From: Neobacillus novalis NBRC 102450
Lineage (GTDB): Bacteria > Bacillota > Bacilli > Bacillales > Cytobacillaceae
Length of the DNA stretch: 32,229 bases
Assembly (NCBI RefSeq): GCF_001591805.1
Contig: NZ_BCVP01000049.1
Location: 1-32,229, forward strand
Direction: 5' to 3'
Shown here: positions 24,766 through 32,229 of the stretch, piece by piece
Layout: every line of letters starts with the position of its first letter
How positions within the stretch are numbered: position 1 is the first letter of the stretch
Position numbers and translations under genes: made by a program
The notes under the pieces: generated by a model
What the model saw: only the letters and a program-made list of their open reading frames with translations
Told to the model about the DNA's origin: nothing
Databases searched by the model: none

Positions 24766-24924
24766 TCCTCCAAATATCCAAGTGCTCCTCGTCCCAATTA
24801 CAAATAAATGCAAAGTTCTAGTACATAAGCGTTGCGTTACGAAGTTCGCGTACTTGGTCGACCGGTAGAATAAGAGTTCTCTTTTAATATTAATTAGACA
24901 TTCATCCTATCAATATTCTAATTT

Positions 24925-24970
24925 TAAAAAAACATCCACTGGGTTATTTGAAGCCCCCCGAGTGGATGTT
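24925..24970 (-). terminator. Terminator of the NlpC/P60 gene
   Basis: On the minus strand AACATCCACT pairs perfectly with AGTGGATGTT (24961-24970 with 24931-24940) around a 20-nt loop, followed by a run of T. Confidence 0.85.
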
Positions 24971-24975
24971 TGCCA

Positions 24976-26001
24976 TTATTTTAGATATCTCCGTGCACCA
25001 GCATATTCTTTCCCAAATCCAGAAGCTTCAATATCATCGATGCGAACGTGGGTTGAGGAGTTAGGCGAGTGGAGCATTTTACCATCACCTATGTAGACGC
25101 CTACATGGTGAACGCTTCCTTTTCCCTCATTGTAGGCGAAGAAAAGCAGGTCGCCCGGTTGGAGATCTTTTCTATCAACTGGTGTGCCGTATTTGGCTTG
25201 TACAGAGGAATCTCTTGGTATCAAAATGCCATTTGCTTGATAGATGGTGTAAGTAAATCCTGAACAATCATATCCAAAGCCTGACGCGCCAGCCCATAAA
25301 TAAGGAAGATTCAAGAACTTTTTTCCGGTATTAACGATCTCTTCTCCAGTTGGGGCTGGAATATCTGCTTCAGTTTTATAGACGGTGACATCTGCTTTTT
25401 TCAGCCATTTCTTGCCGTGACTTGGCGTAGCGACTAACACTTCGTTTTCGAATTCTTGCATAACCGGCAGCCGGGTATTGAAACTAAGCTCCAGGAATTC
25501 GCTTTTTGCGTGTTTTTCATTATATAACCAGGCTGTTGGAGAAGTAACTATGGCAAACGGGCGGTTCAGCTGATTTTCATAGTTTGGTTGTTTCGATAAT
25601 TGGACCGCCGGCATCCATCCAGGATAACCTATGTCACTCTTAGGGGTAAATTGATTGTGGACCGCAACCTTCACCCAATCTCCTTGTCTTTCAAGCACGG
25701 TCGCTTTGGAACCATACAAGGCTTGTGTTTCAAGCTTCCCGACAAGGCCGAGTTTATCTTGATACGTCATACTCATCGTCCATTTTCTTAAATCAGCCGG
25801 ATTAGTGGCAGAAGGCGTATCGACATCTCTTAAAATATCAGGTTTTGTCCATATTGTTGCCACGGAAACATCAATGTAAAACGTGTCATTCATGTCCGTT
25901 TCTATGTCTTTTGCCATCGCCCAGCTTGCAGGCAAAAAGAAGACACTTGCTAAAAGTAATACAAATACAAATCGTTTTCTCCATAACACTGAAACTATCA
26001 T
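24976..26001 (-). CDS. Secreted NlpC/P60 endopeptidase (YkfC-like)
   Basis: 341 residues. A signal peptide of about 30 residues (FVFVLLLASVFFLPASWAMA) precedes two SH3-like regions (about 40-135 and 145-210) and a C-terminal NlpC/P60 domain (about 220-341). The catalytic residues are visible: Cys246 in YDCSGF, His299 in SVHHVGVYIG and His311 in LHSPNS. The best relatives are gamma-D-glutamyl-L-diamino-acid peptidases such as YkfC, which cut murein peptides after L-Ala-D-Glu. YkfC itself is used for muropeptide recycling; this copy appears exported. The ribosome binding site AGAGAGG abuts ATG 26001, so the GTG at codon 5 may be the real start. Confidence 0.9.
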   Translation of the reverse strand: MIVSVLWRKRFVFVLLLASVFFLPASWAMAKDIETDMNDTFYIDVSVATIWTKPDILRDVDTPSATNPADLRKWTMSMTYQDKLGLVGKLETQALYGSKATVLERQGDWVKVAVHNQFTPKSDIGYPGWMPAVQLSKQPNYENQLNRPFAIVTSPTAWLYNEKHAKSEFLELSFNTRLPVMQEFENEVLVATPSHGKKWLKKADVTVYKTEADIPAPTGEEIVNTGKKFLNLPYLWAGASGFGYDCSGFTYTIYQANGILIPRDSSVQAKYGTPVDRKDLQPGDLLFFAYNEGKGSVHHVGVYIGDGKMLHSPNSSTHVRIDDIEASGFGKEYAGARRYLK

Positions 26002-26140
26002 CCTCTCTTTTATTGTTTAAATAGGAAGGAAAAACCTTCCTTTAATACCATTGCCTCGCTCCATGATGGAACACTTAATGAGGAAAAAAGATCTAGATAA
26101 CATTTGTGTTTTTCAACTGATGTGTATAAATAAATCATAA

Positions 26141-26155
26141 TGGTAAACGCTTCCA
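26141..26155 (-). promoter_or_regulatory. Possible catabolite-responsive element (cre) upstream of the NlpC/P60 gene
   Basis: On the minus strand TGGAAGCGTTTACCA matches the CcpA site TGNAANCGNNNNCA at all fixed positions but the last. It lies about 140 bp upstream of the gene start. Carbon-catabolite control is inferred only. Confidence 0.35.
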
Positions 26156-26227
26156 TTAACAACGGTCAGATTTACCTGTTTTGGGGACTGACAACTCATT
26201 TGATTTACCTATAAATGGGAAAATTGT

Positions 26228-26435
26228 TTGTAAGCGATCGAAGCCGAGGAGTATGATCGAGTTGTGTAGCTTATAAGAGCTATAAGCGACCGAAGCCAGG
26301 GAAATTGGTCAAGTTGGGTAGCTTATAGGGGCTATAAGCGACCGAACCCGAGAAAATTGTCCAAGTTGGGTAGCTTATAAGTGCTATACGCGACCGAAGC
26401 CAGGGAAATCGTCCGTATTGGGTAGCTTAAAAGAG
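26228..26435. repeat. Tandem array of 52-bp hairpin units, family A (copy 2)
   Basis: The TAAGCG word or its variant occurs at 26231, 26283, 26335 and 26387, exactly 52 bp apart. Arms, loop (AAGAGCT, AGGGGCT, AAGTGCT) and linker match copy 1, with more divergence. The last hairpin near 26420 is degenerate. It separates the NlpC/P60 promoter region from the 3' end of the DinB gene. Confidence 0.93.
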
Positions 26436-26505
26436 ATATAAAGCATATAAAGAGTGACCACATTTCATTTGAGCAAAGAACATTTAGCACGAATAATCGC
26501 GTCCG

Positions 26506-27006
26506 TTACTTAAAAAGCCTTTGTTCTAACCTATCCTTTTGACGCAAGTGATGACGAAAATGCATACCAACCAAATCATACCATTCCTTTGCGTTCAGCC
26601 AGCCGAACCCTCCATGCTCGACTTTATAATTTGGGTTTATATCATCTACTTTCGATTCCCATTGGCTTAACCTTAGAATTACCTGATCCATTCTGCAAAT
26701 AAGGTCTTCTTTGCTATCCGAATTATTAGGTGGGGCATTTAATTCATCCGGTAATTTTATATTAATTGGTGGAAATCCTCCGATCTTATATAAATGCTTA
26801 CCAAACTCCGTTTTTCCAAGCGGTTGTTTATCATTTAAGGTAGCACATGTTTCCATATTATTAAGATACTCATGGGCAACGAGAATTAAATGGTCATACA
26901 TTTGCCCAATAGACCAAACCCCATCTTCCGATATATATCTTAGCTGTTTCAATGAATAATTTTGAAGCTCGCTTTTGTACGCATTAATCAGATTAAGTTC
27001 ATTCAA
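26506..27006 (-). CDS. DinB family protein
   Basis: A 166-residue four-helix-bundle protein of the DinB/YfiT-type superfamily. The three metal-ligand histidines are in their usual places: His39 in MYDHL, and His149 and His153 in GMHFRHHLRQ. WSIGQMYDHLI and the C-terminal FRHHLRQKDRLE are typical. Members include thiol-dependent S-transferases and DNA-damage-induced proteins; the substrate is unknown here. AAAGGAG precedes ATG 27006. Confidence 0.9.
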   Translation of the reverse strand: MNELNLINAYKSELQNYSLKQLRYISEDGVWSIGQMYDHLILVAHEYLNNMETCATLNDKQPLGKTEFGKHLYKIGGFPPINIKLPDELNAPPNNSDSKEDLICRMDQVILRLSQWESKVDDINPNYKVEHGGFGWLNAKEWYDLVGMHFRHHLRQKDRLEQRLFK

Positions 27007-27095
27007 TTTAATTACTCCTTTGTTTTAGTAACAAAAATTTGATCGAATTATTGTAAGATTATTTCATCGCCCACATTTTGTTTAAGTATAGTTCC

Positions 27096-27383
27096 TCACA
27101 ATTCCTCTTCGTATTGAACAACATATGGCGTGAACAAGAAACCAACAATTGGTATAAGAGGTCCAATAACTATGGTCAGAAAAACGTTATTGAAAGGAGA
27201 AAAGAAATAGCCAAATACCGACAATGGTAAAATAGTCAGTGCAACAACTGTAAATCTACCTAAAATAGTTATTTTATGTTTAGTACCACAGTTGTCACAT
27301 TCAATTGGTTTATATGTCCACCAAAACGATTTAAAGATTTTATTCCAGCTAAATTGTGAGTGACAGTTTTCACATTTTTGCAA
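27096..27383 (-). CDS. TIGR04104-type putative zinc-ribbon membrane protein
   Basis: 95 residues when started at TTG 27383, which follows AGGAGGG by the right distance; the longer frame upstream would read through that ribosome binding site. The N terminus has two CxxC pairs (Cys4, Cys7, Cys29, Cys32; MQKCENCHSQFSW and IECDNCGTKHK), then two membrane segments (about 40-60 and 66-90). This layout, with the aromatic FKSFWWTYKPI between the pairs, fits the TIGR04104 family of Bacillales. Function is unknown. Minus-strand, apparently monocistronic. Confidence 0.8.
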   Translation of the reverse strand: MQKCENCHSQFSWNKIFKSFWWTYKPIECDNCGTKHKITILGRFTVVALTILPLSVFGYFFSPFNNVFLTIVIGPLIPIVGFLFTPYVVQYEEEL

Positions 27384-27611
27384 ATTAACCCTCCTAAAAT
27401 TTGATTTTTTAACGCTTAAAACCTTTATATACAATTCCATTTTAACATTTATATTCCATTTGATATTTTCCAATTTTATTAAATTAACCTGAGCAGTTAC
27501 TTTAAAAACAATATTTTACAATTTGCTACTGGATTGCTAACCAGCAGCGTTTGTTCTCAATAAAAAAGTACGGCAATCTTTTTTCGGATCAACGCACTTT
27601 TTAACTCACAA

Positions 27612-27652
27612 TTCCACATTCATTTTGTTTGGTATCTTCTTGCCTGACAGTG
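27612..27652. repeat. About 40-bp direct repeat, copy 1
   Basis: TTCCACATTCATTTTGTTTG followed by GTATCTTCTTGCC and ACAGTG closely matches 28172-28207. The two copies flank the small membrane-protein gene at 27701-28009. Confidence 0.65.
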
Positions 27653-27700
27653 TCTTCAAGTAATGCACCCCGTCATTACTATAAGAAACAAGTAATTAAT

Positions 27701-28009
27701 TTAATCTTTACTTTCGGCTGTAAGTATTAAAGTTGCACCAGTGATTAAGACAAGTATAAATACAATTAAAGCTAAACCGAAAACATAAGGCTTTAAGAAA
27801 ATACTTATAAGAACAATAGGTGACCCCACCATAGCGAAAATTGACGCAAATTTAATATATCGGATAACATTCGAAGAGATTTCAGGTTCTCCTTTAAACA
27901 TCCACCTTCTTCCAATTAAAATACAGTCTTCTGGACAATTATAAGCCCAAATAAAGAATCCATACATTGGAATCATAAAAATTACTGTTATGATAATATC
28001 ACTTATCAT
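27701..28009 (-). CDS. Small membrane protein of unknown function
   Basis: A 102-residue protein with three hydrophobic segments (about 3-22, 50-70 and 74-95). A conserved-looking stretch PEDCILIGRRWMFKGEPEIS lies between the first two. It recalls the P--W-----W--K--EPS pattern of DUF6199-like small membrane proteins, but the match is loose. The ribosome binding site GGGAGGG precedes ATG 28009. The gene is bracketed by a 40-bp direct repeat. Confidence 0.75.
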   Translation of the reverse strand: MISDIIITVIFMIPMYGFFIWAYNCPEDCILIGRRWMFKGEPEISSNVIRYIKFASIFAMVGSPIVLISIFLKPYVFGLALIVFILVLITGATLILTAESKD

Positions 28010-28171
28010 GTCGTTCCCTCCCGATAAATTTTAATATTCAGTCTCGTCCGACTATTCCGTACCTTTAAATCATATACGAATTAAAGAGAAAAAAGATACA
28101 TATTTTTACTTGCACAAACCTGCTTTGTTAGTAAAAGTGTTCCATTATTTCTCTATCAATTCATTATTCTT

Positions 28172-28207
28172 TTCCACATTTATTTGTTTGGTATCTACTT
28201 GCCAGTG
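28172..28207. repeat. About 40-bp direct repeat, copy 2
   Basis: TTCCACATTTATTTGTTTGG continuing TATCTACTTGCCAGTG, similar to 27612-27652 apart from a few mismatches and small gaps. Confidence 0.65.
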
Positions 28208-28256
28208 GGGTCAGACCCCCGCTCAGCTAAAGTTTTAAGCATTAATGTATGAAAGG

Positions 28257-28294
28257 AAGGCAGAGAACAATGGCTCTTTGCCTTTTCGCCTTTT
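28257..28294 (+). terminator. Terminator-like hairpin in the subtilase upstream region
   Basis: AAGGCAGAG (28257-28265) pairs with CTCTTTGCCTT (28274-28284) with a 2-nt bulge, followed by T-rich sequence. No complete gene precedes it on the plus strand. It may be a relic or a leader attenuator. Confidence 0.4.
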
Positions 28295-28434
28295 AATAAA
28301 TAGGGTGCCATTAAGAGAATCTATCGATAATTTTAATGTTTATTCAAACTATTCAAATAAATATCTAGGAAAATATAGTATTCCACAATATAATAGTAAC
28401 TATTGACATTTAAAACCGAAAGGGAGGAAACGAA

Positions 28435-31400
28435 TTGAAGAAAAAGAAACAATTTCACGTGCGTTTTTTTAGTATTGTAGCAGTATTACATTTGATATTT
28501 TCCTTACTATCACCAGGATTTGCGAATGCTGAATCCATTAAGGCATCATATCGATATGTAAATGATCCGCAAACGGCTTCAAAGGTAAAGATTAGTAAAC
28601 ATTTACTAGATTCGTTTAAAAAAGATGAAAAAGTAACTTTTTTAATAAAATTTAAGGAAAAAGCAGATACAGCAAATGCTATAAAACGTACGACGGCGAT
28701 TGCAAAGCAAGAAAAACTAACTGCGAATAAAGAAAAGTTTATCCAGCGCTCCGCAGTTGTATCTGAATTAAAAGCTACGGCACAGGTAGAGCAACAAAAC
28801 GTATTAAAATATCTTAAACAAGAAGCGCGTAAAGGGAATGTCGAGTCCTTTAAGGGCTATTTTATCGTCAATGGTATGGCTGTTACAGCAACGAAAGAGG
28901 TTGCAGAAAGAATCGCAACCTTTTCGGAAGTTGAAAAATTATTACCAAACGAAACAAGGCAATTATTTGCTTCAACAACTAAAGAGGAAAGTCCCAATTT
29001 AAATCTTGCAAATGTAGAGTGGAACGTTGAGAGAGTTGGAGCTCCAGCTTTATGGGAAAAGGGAATCGACGGTTCAGGTGTAGTTGTTGCAAGTATTGAT
29101 ACCGGTGTTCAATGGGATCACCCCGCAATAAAGGAAAAGTATCGCGGCTATAATGCAGCAACTGGAGAAGTTGATCACGACTTCAATTGGTTTGATGCAA
29201 CTGCTGGCCGATCGATTCCATATGATGATTTTGGGCATGGAACACATGTGACTGGGACAATGGTCGGAAGTGAACCAGATGGGTCTAACAAAGTAGGAGT
29301 AGCACCGGGATCAAAATGGATTGCCGTTAAGGCATTCTCAGAAACTAGCGGAAGTGATGCCAACCTATTGGCTGCTGCGGAGTGGATTTTAGCACCAACA
29401 GATTCCAAGGGGAATACTCGAGTTGACATGGCACCAGATATTGTTAACAACTCCTGGGGTGGCGGACCAGGTCTTGATGAATGGTATCGGGATGTAGTAA
29501 GGGAATGGAGAAATGCCGGGATATTTCCCACATTTGCAGCTGGAAACACAAGTATGACTAATAATGGCGGACCTGGATCAGTCGCCAATCCAGCAAACTA
29601 CCCTGAATCATTTGCGGTGGGAGCAACTGATAGTAATGATATAGTTGGAGACTTTTCATTACGTGGGCCTTCCCCATATGGTGAAATAAAGCCAGATATT
29701 TCAGCGCCTGGAGCGAATATTCGTTCATCCATTCCACGCAGTGATTACGATGGCGGTTGGAATGGCTCATCAATGGCGGCCCCCGCTGTATCGGCAATTG
29801 TAGCATTATTATATGAAGTGGATGCAAGTTTATCGGTTGATGAAATCGAAAAAATTTTACTAGAAACAGCAACGCCTTTAAAGGATAAGGACTATCCAGA
29901 GTCACCAAATAATGGATACGGCTATGGATTAGTCAATGCTTACAATGCTGTTTCTTCTATTAGAGAAGGTCTAGGGACTTTGGAAGGAAAAGTCGTTCAA
30001 ACGCTTGAGGAGTCTGATTTGCCGATTAGGGGGAAAGTAAGTGCTCTTGAAAGCAGACAGTACGTTAACACCAATCCCGATAACGGGTCTTATAAATTCT
30101 TACATGCGGTCGGGAAGTATACCGTTCAAGCTGAAGCATATGGCTATCAATCTAAACAGCAATCCGTAATTTTTGAAAAAGATAAAGCAATCCACGCCGA
30201 TTTCACCTTGAACGAAATCCCAAAAGGAACTGTAAGTGGTGTGATTACGGATAAAATATCGGGGGAAGCAGTTGAAGGTGTAACATTACTACTTATGGAA
30301 GATGCCAATATTGCACCGGTGGCAACGAATAAGGACGGTCAATATAAAATTACAGGCTACGAAGGTACTTATACGTTGAGAGCCATGAGAAGCGGCTATC
30401 ACAGTCAAGATGTTCCTATTACAATAAAAGGAAATGGGCAAGTGGTTGATATTGTTCTTGATCCTTTTTACACGTATCCTGGCGGGGAAATTGGCTACGA
30501 TAATGGAATGGTTGATAATGGCAGTATGTATTTTGGCGGTGGAGCTGGCTGGGCAGTTAAAATGTCATTGCCAGAGAATAAGAAATCAGCGATTGTCACA
30601 GATGGAGTGTTTCACTTCATGAAAAGTAAATACTCAGACACGTTTGGAACAGAATTTAATGTGGAGGTATGGGATGCTTCTGGCCGGGATGGTTTACCGG
30701 GAAAAAAACTTGCTGGACCGATAGCGGCCGATGCCATATTGGATGATTGGACAGTAGTTGATTTAACTGATTACAATATCAAGGTTGATGGAGATTTTTA
30801 TATAGTGTATGTTCAAACACTGAATTATCCGGAGGCACTGCCTTTAGCAACCGATAATGGTGATCCATATACAGAGCGAAGCTATCAATATCTGGACGGT
30901 GAATTTTATCCAGCTTTTGTTGAAGACGGTAATTATATGATCCGTGCACGTGTAAGTTATGAAGTAGACAAGCCTATCATTACTTCGCCAAAACAGGAAG
31001 AAGTATTCAAAGACGAAAGCATCATTGTAGAAGGAACTGCCTCACCGACAACAACGATTAAATTGATGAATAACAATGAAGAGGTAGGTACAGCAAAAGT
31101 TGGCGATGAAGGTACATTTACAATCCCAACGAAATTGACAGAAGGTGAAAATAGTTTAATAGCGGTCTCCATGTTAGATGGAAAAGTGACGGGGAAATCG
31201 GATCCTGTTATCGTTTCACTAATAACCGATAAACCTGTTATAAAAAATCTTAAGCCGGCAATTGACCAGCATTTGTTCCCAGGTGAGAAGCTAGAAATTT
31301 CCTTCCAAAGTAATGTACTCGGCGGAGAAGCAAACTTTGAAGTGAAACTCCCTGCGCAAATGAATGCGAAATCTTCTTCTTCTAAAAATAAAATGGAAGA

Positions 31401-32052
31401 GGTAACGCCGGGAGCTTACAAAGGTGTATGGACCGTTCCAGATGTAAAGATTCAAGATGCTATTATTGAAGTGGAACTAACAGATGCAGCTGGAAAAAGA
31501 GTTACACAGGAAGCACTGGGTAAACTAACTATTAATCAAATTGAAGTGCCAGTCGAAGAAGTGAAAACGGGCTGGAAAGATGAGAACCGCAATTGGTACT
31601 ACTATGACAGTAAAGGCAGCAAAGTAACAGGATGGGAAAAAGTAAATGCCAAATGGTATTACTTCAACAAGAGCGGAGTAATGCAAACGGGCTGGCTGAA
31701 AGACGGGGCGAAATGGTACTACCTAGGAAAAAGCGGAGCCATGCAAACAGGCTGGCTGAAGGACGGTGCAAAATGGTACTACCTCGATAAGAGCGGAGCC
31801 ATGCAAACAGGCTGGCTAAAAGACGGATCGAAATGGTACTACCTAGGTAAGAGCGGAGCCATGCAAACGGGCTGGCTGAAAGACGGATCGGAATGGTACT
31901 ACCTCGGTAAGAGCGGAGCCATGCAAACGGGCTGGCTGAAAGACGGATCGAAATTGTACTACCTCGGAAAGAGCGGAGCCATGCAAACAGGCTGGCTATC
32001 CATTTCAGGGGAAAAATACCTCTTCAATGCTAGTGGAGCATGGGTGAAATAA
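28435..32052 (+). CDS. bpr: Secreted subtilisin-like protease, Bacillopeptidase F type, wall-binding
   Basis: 1205 residues. A signal peptide ends near FANA (residue 32). Next come an inhibitor I9-type propeptide (about 60-175) and the S8 catalytic domain (about 195-505) with Asp222 in SIDTGVQWDHP, His268 in FGHGTHVTG, oxyanion Asn371 in AAGN and Ser446 in NGSSMAAP. Two carboxypeptidase-regulatory-like beta sandwiches follow (about 515-685), then the Bpr-type region beginning YPGGEIGYDNGMVDNG, an Ig-like domain (about 875-955) and seven 20-residue wall-binding repeats plus a partial one (WYYLGKSGAMQTGWLKDG type). One repeat has Leu for the first Trp (SKLYYL). Bacillus Bpr lacks this wall module as far as I recall. 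Start is TTG 28435 behind AAAGGGAGG. Role: extracellular protein degradation at the cell surface. Confidence 0.93.
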   Translation: MKKKKQFHVRFFSIVAVLHLIFSLLSPGFANAESIKASYRYVNDPQTASKVKISKHLLDSFKKDEKVTFLIKFKEKADTANAIKRTTAIAKQEKLTANKEKFIQRSAVVSELKATAQVEQQNVLKYLKQEARKGNVESFKGYFIVNGMAVTATKEVAERIATFSEVEKLLPNETRQLFASTTKEESPNLNLANVEWNVERVGAPALWEKGIDGSGVVVASIDTGVQWDHPAIKEKYRGYNAATGEVDHDFNWFDATAGRSIPYDDFGHGTHVTGTMVGSEPDGSNKVGVAPGSKWIAVKAFSETSGSDANLLAAAEWILAPTDSKGNTRVDMAPDIVNNSWGGGPGLDEWYRDVVREWRNAGIFPTFAAGNTSMTNNGGPGSVANPANYPESFAVGATDSNDIVGDFSLRGPSPYGEIKPDISAPGANIRSSIPRSDYDGGWNGSSMAAPAVSAIVALLYEVDASLSVDEIEKILLETATPLKDKDYPESPNNGYGYGLVNAYNAVSSIREGLGTLEGKVVQTLEESDLPIRGKVSALESRQYVNTNPDNGSYKFLHAVGKYTVQAEAYGYQSKQQSVIFEKDKAIHADFTLNEIPKGTVSGVITDKISGEAVEGVTLLLMEDANIAPVATNKDGQYKITGYEGTYTLRAMRSGYHSQDVPITIKGNGQVVDIVLDPFYTYPGGEIGYDNGMVDNGSMYFGGGAGWAVKMSLPENKKSAIVTDGVFHFMKSKYSDTFGTEFNVEVWDASGRDGLPGKKLAGPIAADAILDDWTVVDLTDYNIKVDGDFYIVYVQTLNYPEALPLATDNGDPYTERSYQYLDGEFYPAFVEDGNYMIRARVSYEVDKPIITSPKQEEVFKDESIIVEGTASPTTTIKLMNNNEEVGTAKVGDEGTFTIPTKLTEGENSLIAVSMLDGKVTGKSDPVIVSLITDKPVIKNLKPAIDQHLFPGEKLEISFQSNVLGGEANFEVKLPAQMNAKSSSSKNKMEEVTPGAYKGVWTVPDVKIQDAIIEVELTDAAGKRVTQEALGKLTINQIEVPVEEVKTGWKDENRNWYYYDSKGSKVTGWEKVNAKWYYFNKSGVMQTGWLKDGAKWYYLGKSGAMQTGWLKDGAKWYYLDKSGAMQTGWLKDGSKWYYLGKSGAMQTGWLKDGSEWYYLGKSGAMQTGWLKDGSKLYYLGKSGAMQTGWLSISGEKYLFNASGAWVK
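31680..31990 (+). repeat. Intragenic 60-bp repeats encoding the wall-binding module
   Basis: Near-identical 60-bp units (for example ATGCAAACGGGCTGGCTGAA at the start) recur at about 31681, 31741, 31801, 31861, 31921 and 31981. High DNA identity suggests recent expansion or conversion and makes copy number likely to vary. Confidence 0.9.
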
Positions 32053-32055
32053 TCG

Positions 32056-32086
32056 ATGGGACGAGGCTCCTCGTCCCATTTTATTT
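32056..32086 (+). terminator. Terminator of the subtilase gene
   Basis: ATGGGACGAGG (32056-32066) pairs with CCTCGTCCCAT (32069-32079), then TTTATTT. The hairpin and following sequence resemble those at 15297-15360. Confidence 0.88.
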
Positions 32087-32203
32087 AGGTATACTGTCAC
32101 CCCCCTCGGACATTCTCTTATAGAATTGAATGGTAGATTTGTTGCTGATACACATTTTCCGCCAATTGCGACTGTCCCTATAATATTTCGTAAAGTTGAA
32201 CTA

Positions 32204-32229
32204 GAAAGAGCTTTAAGCGACCGAATCTA
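32204..32229. repeat. Start of another family A repeat array at the window edge
   Basis: AGAGCTTTAAGCGACCGAAT matches the loop end, right arm and linker start of family A (GGGCTATAAGCGACCGAAG). The array continues outside the window. Confidence 0.75.

Larger units (their letters stand above)
28010..28434. other. Intergenic region before the subtilase gene
   Basis: No gene is supported. It holds direct repeat copy 2 (28172-28207), a short GC hairpin GGGGTC/GACCCC (28207-28219), a terminator-like hairpin (28257-28284, then TTTT) with no evident gene feeding it, and a TATAAT at 28389-28394 that may be the subtilase -10 but lacks a good -35. Confidence 0.5.

Noticed and set aside
4061..32229. 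Insertion sequences or transposase genes linked to the 52-bp arrays
   Set aside because: No transposase, RAYT-like or recombinase ORF and no target-site duplication was seen near any array in this window.

Overview
The window looks like a chromosomal segment of a low-GC, spore-forming Bacillaceae (Bacillus/Neobacillus type). Reasons: strong GGAGG-type ribosome binding sites, frequent TTG starts, L-box and S-box riboswitches, a Spo0E-like protein, secreted Bacillopeptidase F-like and YfkN-like enzymes, a LysM/SH3 protein, and DUF3231 and DUF3139 families. No rRNA, tRNA, phage structural gene, transposase or CRISPR array was seen.

Layout. 0-4 kb: a DUF3139 gene that seems to lack a proper start codon, a glutamate racemase with a strong terminator, and a rifampin phosphotransferase-like enzyme. 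4.06-4.26 kb: a tandem array of 52-bp hairpin units. 4.35-5.96 kb: a tight three-gene cassette (three-TM protein, TIR-domain protein with a C-terminal sensor-like region, 56-residue basic protein) that resembles an uncharacterised defence operon. 6.0-8.9 kb: a lysine riboswitch controlling a complete amino-acid ABC importer. 8.9-12.3 kb, minus strand: a phosphonate-type importer phnD-phnC-phnE-phnE, divergent from a signal-less CpdB-like metallophosphoesterase at 12.5 kb. 14.3-17.5 kb: DUF3231, SRPBCC and LysM/SH3 genes, with a decayed rpiA tail between the first two. 17.9-18.7 kb: a Spo0E-like gene, then an SAM riboswitch in front of an unknown 108-residue protein. 19.4-24.3 kb: a very large secreted, wall-binding, two-module nucleotidase. 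25-28 kb, minus strand: an NlpC/P60 endopeptidase, DinB, a zinc-ribbon membrane protein and a small membrane protein. 28.4-32.05 kb: a Bacillopeptidase F-like secreted subtilase carrying the same kind of wall-binding repeats.

Themes. Several genes suggest phosphorus scavenging: the phn importer, a cytosolic CpdB-like enzyme and a secreted nucleotidase. Two unrelated exoenzymes share a C-terminal cell-wall repeat module. The most unusual signal is a set of intergenic arrays (about 4.1, 18.7-19.0, 24.4-24.8, 26.2-26.4 kb and the right edge). They fall into three sequence families, yet all use the same 10-7-10-25 nt plan: a 10-bp stem around a 7-nt loop plus a 25-nt linker, 52 nt in all. Two families share the loop AAGGGCT while their stems differ and still pair. 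I do not recognise this as a described repeat class.
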